A stretch of 22,322 nucleotides of DNA from contig NKYR01000182.1 in assembly GCA_003184365.1 (NCBI GenBank), positions 1-22,322 on the forward strand, given 5' to 3'. The translations under genes and the position numbers were made by a program. The notes beneath the pieces were generated by a model, which saw only the letters and a program-made list of their open reading frames with translations, was not told the origin of the DNA and searched no databases. This stretch comes from Evernia prunastri (taxonomy: Eukaryota; Ascomycota; Lecanoromycetes; Lecanorales; Parmeliaceae). How positions within the stretch are numbered: position 1 is the stretch's first letter; every line of letters begins with the position of its first letter. Shown one piece after another: positions 7,521-18,472 of this stretch.

Positions 7521-10500
7521 TCACTCCTTGTTTCCGACATCAACAACTCCCCTGATGGCTCTCTTCATACACTCAAGGCGATCCTTCTCTCTCACTACCA
7601 TCCTCTCTGCCAAGGCCCTGATGGCTCTTTTCCCTAGCGTGGCATGCAGCTCTTGCCATCCGGCCAACTCACCAGCAACAGTCTGCTGCGTGTAGCTCAG
7701 CTCGCAGCCCACGGTCCGCAATTCTTCTCGGCTTTTCTCCGCTTTTTCTTGCGCCTCAGCGTGAATGCCTTTGCGTGTTTCGTCGAGTAGACCAAGCGGC
7801 CATCGGTCGGAGCGTCGTAGCGAAGAATCGTGGCGATCGACGGCTTTTTGAATGCTTACGAGCGAGTTGATCAATGAGTGAGGGCGTGCTAGGGACGAGA
7901 GGATGGCAAGGATGGTGGAGGAGATGGCTTGCATATCTTGATGGAAGAATGTGTGCGGATCGGAGGGCAAAGATTGAGCGCAGGTGGCGAAGCGGGAGAG
8001 GGCCGTGATATGAGATGATGGAAGAAATGCTAGCGTTGAGACATCCTTGGCACACAAGTCTAGGGCGACGGAGAAATCTAGGAGGCGGTTAGCTACGTAC
8101 CGGTAGGAAGTTGGAGAAGACATACTCGACGAACAGACACGGATGCTGCAGACCCTCCGTATCACGCTCTTACTCGAATAGTTGATGCCTCGAATCGACT
8201 CCCGGGCATGCTCAACAAACGTCGAAACATCGCTTACGTCCTCGACTGGCTCATAATCCTCCATGATGTTCTCGCTCCGGAGCTCCGCTTTCTTCCTGCT
8301 CCGCTCTTCCATCATGTCTGGGTGTATCTCAGGGAAGAGGATAAATTCCCACAGCAGCTCGTGCGTTGAGAAGGTAGAGTGAGCAAGCATAATTTTCAAG
8401 AACTTGTCGAGACGCACTTGGATGTCCTGCAGTACTGCCCTTGAAGGTCGAGAGGCTATCTGGTAAGGTGAACGAAAGTTGAAGATCGACGGCAGCCATG
8501 AAGCAGGATGCTCCAAGGAAAGCCACTTGGCCAGATTCTCGAAATCTGTCAATGACCGTCTACAGGTTGTGACGCCAATCATCCCATTGTCATTGCGAAC
8601 GGCAGACTTGATAATCAAGCGTATCGAGGCATCTTCCACAAAGAACGACCGAACCACAGCCGTTACTCTCCCATCTGCAGCGGGCACATTGGAAACGAGC
8701 ACCATGTCGTCGATGCGATTCCGGATTTCGTCGTCTTTAGCAAGCTCTACTGCAGTCATGCCTCTTGATTCCTTGACCAACACGTCAACTCTTTGATCGC
8801 TGAATAGAGCTCTGACCATGTCCATCCGACCATATTTGCTGGCTACCATCAACGGAGTAAAACGCTTGTCATTGGTAGCGTTCGCGTCGGAGTCGCAATG
8901 CCTCAAGATTCGCACAGCTAAAGAAGGATCGTTGACAACATGGAGTAATGTATTGCCCTTTGCGTCGACATGGTCGTCCACATGGAGTGGTTGGCCATCG
9001 TCTTGCTCATCCGTTGCGAACTGCAAGGCATCATTGACCATCTCCACATAATTGTTATGGTCGTAGGATCTACACAAAGCGAGCAAAGGTGTCTGGCCAT
9101 TTTTGTCTTTTCTTCTCCACGGTAGGATGTCGGAAAATTGAGGAATCAAGTATGGGGCGTTGAAGAGATAATGGGCAACCGTTCGACCATGACGATCTGC
9201 TCTGGCAAAGTAATCAACGATGTCCTGTACGTCTCTGTTCTGAGATATGCAGCGTAGCAATATATCGACAAGTTCAGTGTGAGCCAACTGGACTGCAGCA
9301 CTTAGAAGTGTGGTGCCTTCCTTGTTGGAGTCTTCCAGCACAACTTTGGGGGGAAAGTGTTTTTCCAAAGTCAGTAGGAATTCGAGTGTTGCTGGTTGTC
9401 GGGCTTCCACGGCCATCATTAACACCGAGTTGCCATCTATGTCTTGGGTCTGTGCAAGTGTTTCGATGGAGGTATCGCCCTCAATGATACTGGACTTGGA
9501 GTCCAGAGTGGTTGTTCGGGAGATGAATGAGTATTCCGAGGAATTTGAGAGGCTTCTCATGTCCATGGAAACATGTTTACCTTTGCGGGTGGCCTTCAAA
9601 GCCTGGAAAGGAAACACGTGTGCCAAAGTGGAGTTTTCTGAAGCATTGCCGTCTTCGGTGGTTGCAGTGGACAAACGATGGTCTGAGTGGCTTCTGTTCT
9701 CTTTGGCCACCAAGCAGCCCTCGTCCGATTCATCACCGCCATCGGCAATGGCATCCTCATTTAGATCCTCGTGCAGTGCAGAATGTGTGTATTCGTGTAA
9801 AACGGAATCCGGTTCTTGATGCATGATCGCCTTTATGTCCTTGACGTTACCACTTCGAGTAGCCTGCCATAGTCGCTTATTCCTTCTGCTAGCTTTACGT
9901 AGGCCACCAGAGTCAGACGCCAGGTAGGAAAGCACTGCTTCAAATGTACTCAACGCATATCCAACCTCGCCATTCTCAACATCATCAACGAACATAAAAT
10001 TTCGCATATAAGACAGTCGAGCTTGAAGATGCCGTACTTGGGATCGAATGACCACAACTAGCAGTAGAGAGACCAGAGTATCGGCATTCATGGTCATTGA
10101 TGAAGGAGCCTTTTCCATTCCCTCCGATCCTATATTGTCCTTCATCGCGGTACCAAGATCCTTGACGATGCCCTGATCACTCGTAACGACCTTTTGCGTT
10201 GCCAGAAGAATCTCCGTCATCTGCTGAGGACTGCCAGCAACAGCAAGTTTGCGGAACTCTTCAACCCCCTTGGCAAGCCTGTCCATCATTTGCTCCTTGC
10301 CTTTCCGACCATCTTCTATCTCAATGCCAACTTGGGCAATATCGATGTGTTGCATCTGATGAATACGAGACTCAAGCTCCAGATCTTCCAACCGCCTGCT
10401 GTTCCGAAGCACTGGGAAAAGTGTGGAGTCGTGAACCTGCTCTGTGACATATCGCTCAATCATTCGTTCGACAGTAGGACCTGTGAGATCAGTTTTAGCG

Positions 10501-11527
10501 CCTAGCAGAGACAACTGCTGCTTGTCCACCTGTTGGAATAGATCGATCGCCGCAGTGACTGCACTCTCCAATGTTTTTCGCATATTGTCTTCTTCCTCAT
10601 CCACACGCACCGTTGCTATGGATGGTGTCGTCGGATGGCCGTTTGAGTATTTGCTGCGTATGGACCCATTGGTCTTGGAATGGGAGGATGCGGTAGAAGA
10701 CCTCCTAGAAGTGTTCGATGACTTGCGCGAAAGTGTAGAAGGTCGGTCCTGCATTTCCTTGTTGAAGTCTTTGAAAACCTTCTCCAACCCGGGTTGCATC
10801 TGCCGCGCGATCATTGGAAAATTGTTGAGTAAATCGTTAAACGACCGTACATCTTTCTTCTTGACTGATGAGGAGGGTCCAGAGTCCACCAGCCCGCTCA
10901 AAGGTTCTTTCGGTATATCGGTAAGAGGTTTCAAACCCTTCAACAAGGTTGGAAGCAGAGCTGGCGTTATCTTGATCGGCTCGTATGAGCCTACAAGAGG
11001 TCTCGAGATGTAGTATATGAGCCATTGTTGCGCATCGAGAGTGTCGGGGTAGTAGAGCTGGTCGCTGAGGAGTTGCGCCTGATTGAGATTTTTGAAGCCT
11101 GGACAATATCAGGGGAGGAAACTGAGTCTATACTAATGATCCAGCTGTACCTTTATTGCTGTAGACAAACGACTCTTTCACCACAATCGTCCGCCCATTC
11201 ACTGTATTGAACTGCTTCGCTTTACCCCTGCTGTCTCGCACGTTGTTGCTTGCAGGACCTGTGGGCGCAGATATTCGGAGGACATGGCTGGCGAGGAATT
11301 CCTCAGATCCAGCTAGATCCGCAAATGTTGAATTAGTCTCCCGGTCCTTGCCGGTCAGGAGGCATTCGGTCGTTGGCACAAGGAGAATCTGCAACGGCGT
11401 TAGCCCTTGCTTCGTGGGGCTTTACCCGTGCTGGGTCTGGTATACTCACGTGGCTGTTGACCGGATTGCATTGGGTAGGTAATGCGCTTTTGAAGAAGGC
11501 CCGCAGATATGGATTGAGAGAGTGCAT
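7521..11527 (-). CDS. VPS9-ankyrin-PX protein with helical C-terminus, putative Rab5-type GEF (4 exons)
   Basis: Exons are 11527-11450, 11388-11151, 11098-8126 and 8077-7521, giving 1281 residues. The true start (MHSLNPYLRAFF) lies two introns upstream of the long frame. Domains in order: an N-terminal region of about 280 residues ending in a Ser/Arg-rich linker; a VPS9 domain at about 285-500 with NADTLVSLLL and GEVGYALSTFEA; ankyrin repeats from about 515 to 905 (for example DGNSVLMMAVEARQPATLEF and AKGNTLLHVV); a PX domain at about 910-1030; then a helical, charged C-terminus of about 200 residues that resembles the helical part of SNX proteins. VPS9 domains catalyse nucleotide exchange on Rab5/Vps21 GTPases, and PX domains bind phosphoinositides, so an endosomal GEF is the likely role. 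The usual Pro in the VPS9 A-D-x-L-x-P motif is Ser here, while Asp (about 445) and Tyr (about 486) remain. Intron 3 is 48 nt and in frame (gtatgt...gctaac...tag), so an ORF scan reads through it. Confidence 0.85.
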
Positions 11528-12112
11528 TCATTCGACATGCGAGCAGGCCTGACAGCGGACAGACTCAAGTAGAGGATGCTGGCGGACTGGGGGCTTCAGG
11601 CGGCATGTGATTGTAAGGTAGAAGACGGCGGTGGCTAAAGTATTATTGGCAGCGTACGAGGGTATTCAAGCAGGCCAGCTAACGGTCAACAGTAGTACTT
11701 TATCTGATATGTGAAGTATACATGTAGATCGTTGCAGAGCTGGAGAACAAAGATCTGCCTGATACTTGATGCGAGTACGGTAGGCATGGAATGACGGATG
11801 CGCAGTTATCTACGGCTGGCTTATAGCTCTCTCAAGACAACATGACCACTTTGCAAGCTGAAGTCTTTGCAGATACACCAGGCTAGCTTTTTGAAAATGC
11901 CCTCATAGATCCATATTTACATAGCAACTGACATCTTGTTTGAGAGTGGCGACCGAGATCCCGTGCCCATCAACGCCTCGCTACCCCTATTTCCACCCCG
12001 ATAGCCGAGACGATTTCGATAATATTATACACTTGAGGAGCTCAAGACGCTTGCTTTTCCACGCACGCTAAATGCAAGACAAATCACTGTTAGAAAAAGC
12101 CAATAAGCCGTG
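11528..12112. other. Intergenic: VPS9 gene promoter / TIM44 3' flank
   Basis: Both neighbouring genes are on minus. This 585-bp region must hold the upstream region of the VPS9-type gene and the TIM44 transcript end. I find no open frame with family resemblance, no tRNA and no repeat. Confidence 0.55.
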
Positions 12113-13869
12113 TCATATCCAGTCCTTGGCACTCTTTTGCAGCTCAATCAACCGCCATCCCCTCGTGTCCGGGTTATTGACGTCTTCCGGCGTTCTCGTT
12201 ATTCCGAGAGCATAGGTGACAAGCTGTACCCTATCCTCCATACCAGCAGCTAGCTCGTTCGTCTTGGCGTTTCGGTAAACATGAACTTCTTGTGTTCGGC
12301 AGCTGATGATGAAGACCGGTATCTCTCCAGGTTCGAGCATGCGGGCAGAAAGTATGTCGACATGCCGTATGTCTAATATGCGGCCATCGGATTTCAGGCC
12401 GGCAGTAGTGTATTGCTGGGTTAAGGCGGCATATACCTGGTACTGCGCCGCGGAGAGCCAGAGCTTAAGAGTATCGGTGTCACCTTTCACGTAGGCATCT
12501 AGGACCTCAGGGAGGATATACTCGCGCATTTCGCGGAGGAAGGGTTCGACTTGGAATGATGGGTCCATTTCCCGGAATTTCTTTATGACTCGAGCAGACT
12601 CGTTTTCAGCAAAGAAGCCGGCGACGTAGTCGGTGACGCCACGGGCTGTGGAGACAAGGGGGTTTTCGGATTCCTTGTAGCTTGATTTCAGGGAGAAAAG
12701 GGATTGCATGACTGGATTTGATTCTTTGAAGTTTGTCCATGTTTGGTGAAACCTGGAATCTTTGTGCAGGGTGACATTTGTGCCGGCACTACAAGAAGGT
12801 TAGCAAGACCCTTGCTGGTCGCTTTTTATTATATGAAAACATACTTTGGGTCTTCCTCCATCTTCTCCGCCCGCTTCCCTGGCAATCCCTCTGATTCCTT
12901 CAAGTCCCTCAGCTCACGTTTCTTTCTTCTTTCCTCTTTCTCCACCCATCCCCCATATCTTGAGCTGCTACCATCATCGATGACATCTTTGACACTTTTG
13001 TATATCTTGGTCTCCCTCACAGGTTTCGTAGCGGCGTCGATTCCTCGGCCTGTAGTATTGACGCCAGATCGTACCCCTTTGACAACCGTTGAATCCCAGG
13101 TCCACGCAGCGCTTTGTCCCAACACCTTGCCTGTCCCTTTAAGCGCTGAACCCGTCACAGATGTGGCCGCCCCATACGCGCGGCTGGACGCTTGTCGAGC
13201 CTTTCTCACCGACTCATTCTCCGTAAATTGGTGTGCTGAGTGAGATAGAGCCTTTGTAGATTCGTTCCATTCTTTGGAAGCTTGGAATTCGGACTGTAGT
13301 GTTTCTGTGAAGACCTGCCATGGTGATTTGTTTCCGTGCGGAGGTGGAGGTGGTGGCTCTTCTTTATTTTTTTGCTCCTTCTCCCCCTTGCCCGTCTGCT
13401 CCTCTTTCTCACTTCCAGCGGACTCCTCTTTACTACTCGCGCGACGACTTTCTCTCTCTTTCTCGCTTTCTTTTTGAGCCTCTCGATATGCACGCTCTGC
13501 GGCACTCTCGGTTTCTTCCGATGCTGCCTCTTGCTTCTGAGCCCTTTCTCCTGCACCGGACTTTGCTTCTTGCCTTGGACTACCCTTTGGCTTGTCTTCT
13601 GATTTTAAGTCTCTGAAACTTATGGCGTTCGCCTGGGGCGATGTAGAAAAGGCACTGCTCGATAGCTGATCAAGGAAACTGTGAGGCTGCTGTAACGGAT
13701 GAATGATTTGCGAGGTGAGGACATATGACTTGGAATCGTTGTTATTGTGTAGCTCGCTTTGTATTCGTCGGAAAGGTGCTGTTCGCCTCACTGCGGCGGA
13801 GGTGAAGCATCTTGTTGCGAATTTGCCTCGAGTTTGAGCACGCCGCAGCAGATGTAACGGTGGTCTCAT
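12113..13869 (-). CDS. TIM44: TIM44, mitochondrial inner-membrane import motor subunit (2 exons)
   Basis: Exons 13869-12845 and 12788-12113 join through a 56-nt intron (gtatgt...gctaac...gtag) to 566 residues. The N-terminus (MRPPLHLLRRAQTRGKFATR) is Arg-rich and lacks acidic residues, a typical cleavable matrix presequence. Next comes a long charged Lys/Glu/Ser linker with a short poly-Pro run before GNKSPWQVF. The Tim44-family middle part includes SPWQVFTETLQSEFQ and VKGVRSGVNTTGRGID. The C-terminal Tim44 domain (about 370-566) has RVIKKFREMDPSF and ends WRLIELQKSAKDW. TIM44 docks mtHsp70 to the TIM23 channel on the matrix side and is essential in yeast. The charged linker looks longer than in yeast; otherwise nothing is missing. 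A downstream ATG inside exon 2 would give only the C-terminal domain and is not the start. Confidence 0.95.
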
Positions 13870-14093
13870 GCTAGTAGAATCTTGAAAACAGCGACCGCCT
13901 AAAAAGCAACGCCGGCTTCAAGATTGAAATTCGTGCAGAGTAAGTTGTTGAAGAATCAAAGAGCCGAAGGCACAAATTGCATAGCGGGCGATACTTCTCT
14001 ACGGTGGCCGACAAGTCAGTGATAGCAGCCAACCCATGTTTTGGAAAGGCGCAGCTCTGCTCCACCAGCTCGTTCAATGTCTAGACAGCTACC
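13870..14093. promoter_or_regulatory. Divergent promoter between TIM44 and mitochondrial uS11
   Basis: Only 224 bp separate the two start codons, which face away from each other. Both products work in mitochondrial biogenesis, so a shared bidirectional promoter is likely. I could not pick out a TATA box or a named factor site with confidence. Confidence 0.65.
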
Positions 14094-14789
14094 ATGAAGC
14101 GCTCTTTGTTCCAATTACCCTCAATAGGATCAGTATGTCTTCCTTGCCGCCAAAGGATAGCCCATGCGCGATTGTTTCCTCCATGCCAAATCTCCCAAAA
14201 GCGCCTTTTGACCACCACCTCTCATGACCTTGCCGAGACAAATCCTACAGCCTCCAACACATCTACTGCCGGTAGCCTTGCCAGTCTCTCTCAGTTATCC
14301 CGATCACGATCTTCCGATCCTTCCCTCGATCCTATAATACCGGAGGGTGTTACACGGAGACAAAACCTGTCCCTCACCCACACCCCCATAATCCGTCCCC
14401 ACCACCTCCACATCTATGCTACCCGCCACAACTGCCACATCACCTTGACAGCTGGTAACCGCGACCCGATCATCTCCGTCTCCTCGGGCAATATTGGATT
14501 TAAGAAGGCCCAGCGAGGCACCTACGATGCGGCATATCAACTGGGGGCGTACGTTATGGGTATGATCAAGAATCAAGCTATGCTGGATGAGAAGTATCAA
14601 GGGAAGGGGGGACACATTCGGCAGTTAGAGGTTGTGCTGAGGGATTTTGGGCCCGGGAGAGAAGCAGTTGGAAAGATCCTACTAGGTAGCGAGGGAAGGG
14701 CATTGAGGAGCAGGATTGTGAGGGTTATGGATTCTACAAGGCTTAAGTTTGGGGGGACGAGGAGTAAGAAGCCCAGAAGATTGGGATAG
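14094..14789 (+). CDS. MRPS18: Mitochondrial small-subunit ribosomal protein uS11m
   Basis: This is a single-exon gene of 231 residues. The first about 100 residues are a Ser/Thr/Arg-rich mitochondrial presequence and linker (MKRSLFQLPSIGSVCLPCRQ). The uS11 core follows: HHLHIYATRHNCHITLTAG, then SVSSGNIGFKKAQRGTYDAA, then the helical YQLGAYVMGMIK. It ends in VRVMDSTRLKFGGTRSKKPRR, matching the universal uS11 C-terminus with a basic tail. uS11 binds small-subunit rRNA in the platform near the decoding site. The yeast counterpart is MRPS18. The start has a good fungal context (taccATG) and gives the import signal. Position opposite TIM44 suggests co-expression. Confidence 0.93.
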   Translation: MKRSLFQLPSIGSVCLPCRQRIAHARLFPPCQISQKRLLTTTSHDLAETNPTASNTSTAGSLASLSQLSRSRSSDPSLDPIIPEGVTRRQNLSLTHTPIIRPHHLHIYATRHNCHITLTAGNRDPIISVSSGNIGFKKAQRGTYDAAYQLGAYVMGMIKNQAMLDEKYQGKGGHIRQLEVVLRDFGPGREAVGKILLGSEGRALRSRIVRVMDSTRLKFGGTRSKKPRRLG

Positions 14790-15297
14790 GCGAGGATGGT
14801 AATATGCATATTCGGCGACTGATATGGAAGGTTCGGGGATTTTGTGGGCTCCGACGAGGACATAACATCAGCGCTTTCTACCTACGAATCCTTCAGTCAA
14901 CATATTCTTGAGAGCCTTTGAATGTACACTTTGTACCAAGTGACGATCTGTACTGCTTGCTAGCGCGAGCCTGAGGTCTCACAAAAGAGTCCAATCCTTC
15001 AGAGGTGTGAGTCGAGAGCCAGGCCATTGCTTTGAGGGCATGTTTCACTCGATGGTACGAACTCATTCTAAGAACAAAGGAAGTAGGAGCTATTTCTTCG
15101 CCGCCGGTACATAATGCCTCCGTGCGGATGTGGCATTAATTCCCTCCGTTGGAGTTCTCAGGCAAGCTCTTCCTCACTCACGGGGCGCAGGTAGAGAACC
15201 TACGGACGAGGTTCGAGTCCGGAAACGGTTTAATCCTGACTTCGCTTCTACCGCAAGAGACCCAAGCACATTCGCTGAAACCAAGTTACGATCATCC
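14790..15297. other. Convergent 3' flanks of uS11m and the PPPDE gene
   Basis: The two genes converge here, so both transcripts should end in this 508-bp region and may overlap. No gene is supported. Confidence 0.55.
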
Positions 15298-16181
15298 TTA
15301 ACGAGCCTTCGGCATTGGCGCTCTTTCGCTCGCAGGCATGATCCTGTCATCCGTATCTCTCACGGCACTCTTTCCTTTCCCACTCCCACCTTTCCTTCGA
15401 TCCCTATCGCTATCCCAGCCCTCCTCTTCGCTACTGATCGTGCTTGTAACTGTACTGCCAGCCGTACTGCCGTGGAAACTGGATCCTCGGTGGTACTGTT
15501 GCCGCAACATCGACGTCCGCTCATCCTCATCATCCTCCTCCAGCAGCTCTCCATCAGCCGTGTCATGATCCGGAGGAGCGATCCATTCTCTGGGAACGAC
15601 GCACGGGAGCGCAACGCCTATGCTGGCCGCTCTGTTCAGCCACGCTGGGGCAGATTTACTAGTTAATTTCTCGCAGAGATGACTGGTGAAGTGATTGCAA
15701 TTATTGGAGAGGAGATTGTAGGATGTCCCTTGAAATCGTTGGGAGACTTCTTTGATTATGCTCTCGATCTCGTGCTGGGGACGGAAGGTGAATCCTTGCA
15801 GTAGCTCGCAACGGAATGTACCTCCAGGCGGCTCTATACGTGGTTTGGTCCAGTAAACTCCCGACATTCCTGGCCGGTCATGGCCGCCGAAGGCATATTC
15901 TCTATTCAGGGTTTTAATCACGACCCCGGTATGGAGGAGGGAGCTGCCGATGAACCAGAGGGCGGATGCGAGTGTACCAGGCTTTGTCCAGGCATCTCAG
16001 CATGAAAGTTGATCAGGCTGAAAGCGAGACGTACAGGGAGTAAGTCGTAGACATTTATGAGAATCTCGGTCTTTTGTACTGAGGCTGAAGAGCGGTTGCT
16101 GCCGTGAGCACGCTGACTTCTGGAGGGAGTATGCGATCGCGATCGTGATCGAGGGGCTTTTTGCTTGTTCTGTGCGGACAT
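15298..16181 (-). CDS. PPPDE (DeSI-type) cysteine peptidase domain protein (2 exons)
   Basis: Exons 16181-16035 and 15981-15298 join through a 53-nt intron (gtacgt...aaag, a less usual acceptor) to 276 residues. Residues 1-37 are a Ser/Arg-rich, probably disordered tail. The PPPDE fold then runs from about 39 to 185: ILINVYDLLPPGTLASALW, the catalytic His in SSLLHTGVV (H66), YAFGGH, and the catalytic Cys in SNNCNHFT (C144). This family comprises papain-like thiol peptidases that act as deSUMOylating or deubiquitylating isopeptidases or as S-depalmitoylases in animals and plants; the fungal substrate is not known. The C-terminal about 90 residues are acidic then basic and Ser-rich, without a domain I recognise. 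The intron join restores the His-containing strand exactly, which strongly supports it. Confidence 0.9.
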
Positions 16182-16783
16182 TGGATTCGTGGGGTCTTAT
16201 TGTGATGGGACTCGAGGGGAGAAAACTGTCGACGGTTGCTAAGTAGGTGTAGGTCGCGGAGCGAGACAGAGACTGCTGCAATGCTCTGATAGGTTGAGGG
16301 CGAGAAAACGTAGCGGATGAGAAGGTTTAGCAGAGAAGTATTGTAATGATAAGGTGAGATGACAATAATAAAATAGTTGACAAAGCCATCGTTGAGAAAG
16401 GTCTCATGTGCTCATGTGGGGGGCGGCTGTGACCCCAGAGCGCGCCTCTGGTACTCTGGGCGGTACTCTAAAGCCTAAAGTACTTACTTTAGTTGCCTAA
16501 GTGAAGTTCGAACTCTGGAACGCACAATTCTACCCATTCACATACACATGAGTTGATTGGCTGAAGAGAGAGGCCACTGCTCTCTCCACCAACCCTAAGT
16601 ACGTCGACTCATCTTCACCGGTCGTCTCTATTCACTTCAAATCTTTGCATAATTTTTCCCAGAGCAGCAGGACCTGCGTTTGAACCCCAGCGTCATCCAG
16701 CATTCCTACTCTCAATTAGACTCTCTTCCATCACCACTACAGCGCGAGGTTTCCAAACCTCTTCAGCTAGATATCGAAGCAGA
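16182..16783. promoter_or_regulatory. Divergent promoter region between the PPPDE gene and OLA1
   Basis: Two starts face away across 602 bp. The OLA1-proximal part (about 16600-16783) is pyrimidine-rich, as in fungal leaders. The middle (about 16420-16500) carries short inverted repeats, listed separately. No named transcription-factor site could be assigned with confidence. Confidence 0.6.
16430..16495. repeat. Cluster of short inverted and direct repeats
   Basis: It contains the hairpin ccagag-cgcgc-ctctgg, two copies of ggtactct, and the inverted pair ctaaag-tactta-ctttag. The string gcctaaagta also occurs near 7149 in another intergenic region. It may be a relic of a short non-autonomous element or a structured promoter element; the sequence alone does not decide. 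Confidence 0.45.
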
Positions 16784-18472
16784 ATGCCTCCCAAGAAAAA
16801 GGAAGAGGAGAAGAAGGTGCTTCTGGGCCGACCGGGAAACAGCTTGAAAAGTGGTATCGTACGTATGATACGACCTCACATATGTGGATCAAGAGTGCTG
16901 CTAAGCTCTTATCGCTCTATAGGTCGGCTTAGCCAACGTTGGCAAATCGACTCTCTTCCAAGCAATCACTAAATGCTCATTGGGCAACCCTGCTGTGAGT
17001 CAACCGTGATGTATCGCACGAGACAATTGGCTCAGACGGCCAAATGTAGAACTTCCCATACGCTACAATCGAACCCGAAGAAGCTCGTGTCATTGTACCT
17101 GATGATAGATACGATTGGCTGTGTGAGCAGTACAAGCCGAAGTCCAAAGTACCTGCCAATTTGACCGTCTACGATATCGCTGGCCTGACTCGCGGAGCCT
17201 CCACAGGAGCTGGCCTTGGTAATGCTTTCTTGTCACACATCAGAGCGGTCGATGCAATCTTCCAAGTCGTCCGTTGCTTCGATGATGCCGAGATCATACA
17301 CGTCGAGGGAGATGTCGATCCTGTACGAGATCTTACAATCATCAGTGAAGAGCTACGCATCAAGGATATAGAGTTCACTGAAAAGGCCCTGGAGAACTTG
17401 AAAAAGCAGACGCGACGAGGCGGGCAGAGCTTAGAGATGAAGAAGCTGAAGGAGGAGGAAGCTACGGTGGAGAAGATCCTGGCATGGCTGAAAGATGGCA
17501 AGGACGTGCGGAAAGAGAATTGGACACCCAAAGAAGTAAGTGCAAGTCCATGCGCAGTACTACCCAAATATTCTTGCATGATGAACAAGAGCTACAAAGC
17601 TCGATATAATCCCAGCTCGTTGAACGGCTCAATTAAATAACGCAGAGACCGTATTGAAATGAAATCCAACTCTGACACCAAGAATATACTCTATCACCCT
17701 CCCATTGCCCATCTCGCTGGAGAGCTCGGCTAATTGGCATGGTCGACTAGGTCGAAGTTATCAATCCTCTCTTCCTCCTCAGCGCTAAACCCGTTGTCTA
17801 TCTTGTCAACCTTAGCGAGAAAGATTACATCCGACAAAAGAACAAGCATCTACCAAAGATTGCTGAATGGGTCAAAGAACATGCACCCGGTGATCCTATA
17901 CTTCCGCTCTCTGTTGCCTTCGAGGAGCGCCTCACTCGTTTCGAGACTGAGGCGGAGGCGGAAGAGGAGTGTAAAAAGCTAGGTACAAAATCCGCGCTGC
18001 CCAAGATCATCACTACCATGAGGAAGATGCTGGATCTTGGCAGCTTTTTCACGACCGGGACGGACGAGGTGAGGCAGTGGACAATTAGAAATGGGACAAA
18101 GGCGCCACAGGCTGCAGGAGTGATTCACGGGGGTAAGCGGAGAGATACCTGGACTTGAGACGGCGTTACTAACAGAAATCTTTGCAGACTTCGAAAAGAC
18201 GTTCATCCAGTGTATCGTCTACAACTACGAGCTTCTCAAAGAATACAAAGATGAAGTTTCGCTGAGAGCTGCCGGAAAGATCATGACTAAAGGCAAAGAC
18301 TACGGTAAGCATAATTCGATGAAATTTCAGCTTGACTCAAGAACAGAAGCTGACTTCCAGCGCTAGTGGTGGCTGACGGCGATATCATATTAAGTACGCA
18401 CGTTCCCTATCTGAAACTGCTCTCACTGTTGCTAAAACAACCATAGTCAAAGCCGGTGCTGCGAAGTCGTGA
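16784..18472 (+). CDS. OLA1: OLA1 / YchF-family Obg-like ATPase (7 exons)
   Basis: Exons are 16784-16858, 16923-16994, 17050-17535, 17751-18132, 18188-18304, 18367-18393 and 18447-18472, giving 394 residues, the normal family length. The P-loop GLANVGKST (27-35), DIAGLTRGAS from residue 90 and the G4 position NLSE (231-234) are visible. NLSE replaces the GTPase NKxD, which is why this branch prefers ATP. The coiled-coil segment (about 130-200) and the C-terminal TGS domain (DFEKTFIQCIVYNYELL to DGDIILIKAGAAKS) follow. OLA1 is a cytosolic, ribosome-associated ATPase implicated in translation and stress responses. For the sixth exon I chose the second of two acceptors (cgctag rather than ttccag), because it restores KDYVVADGDII. 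The last two exons are only 27 and 26 nt. Intron 3 is 215 nt, longer than the rest (53-64 nt). Confidence 0.95.

Noticed and set aside
9310..9819. 169-codon open frame on +
   Set aside because: It is antisense to the ankyrin part of the VPS9-type gene and resembles nothing.
12743..13243. 166-codon open frame on + with a hydrophobic stretch
   Set aside because: It is antisense to TIM44 exon 1; the hydrophobic stretch comes from reading Lys/Glu-rich sequence backwards.
15165..15235. Possible tRNA suggested by ggttcgagtcc (B-box-like)
   Set aside because: The bases around ttcgagt do not form the five-pair T stem, and no matching acceptor stem or anticodon arm is found upstream.
16500..16560. 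Possible tRNA suggested by gttcgaactc
   Set aside because: No T stem or cloverleaf can be drawn on either strand.
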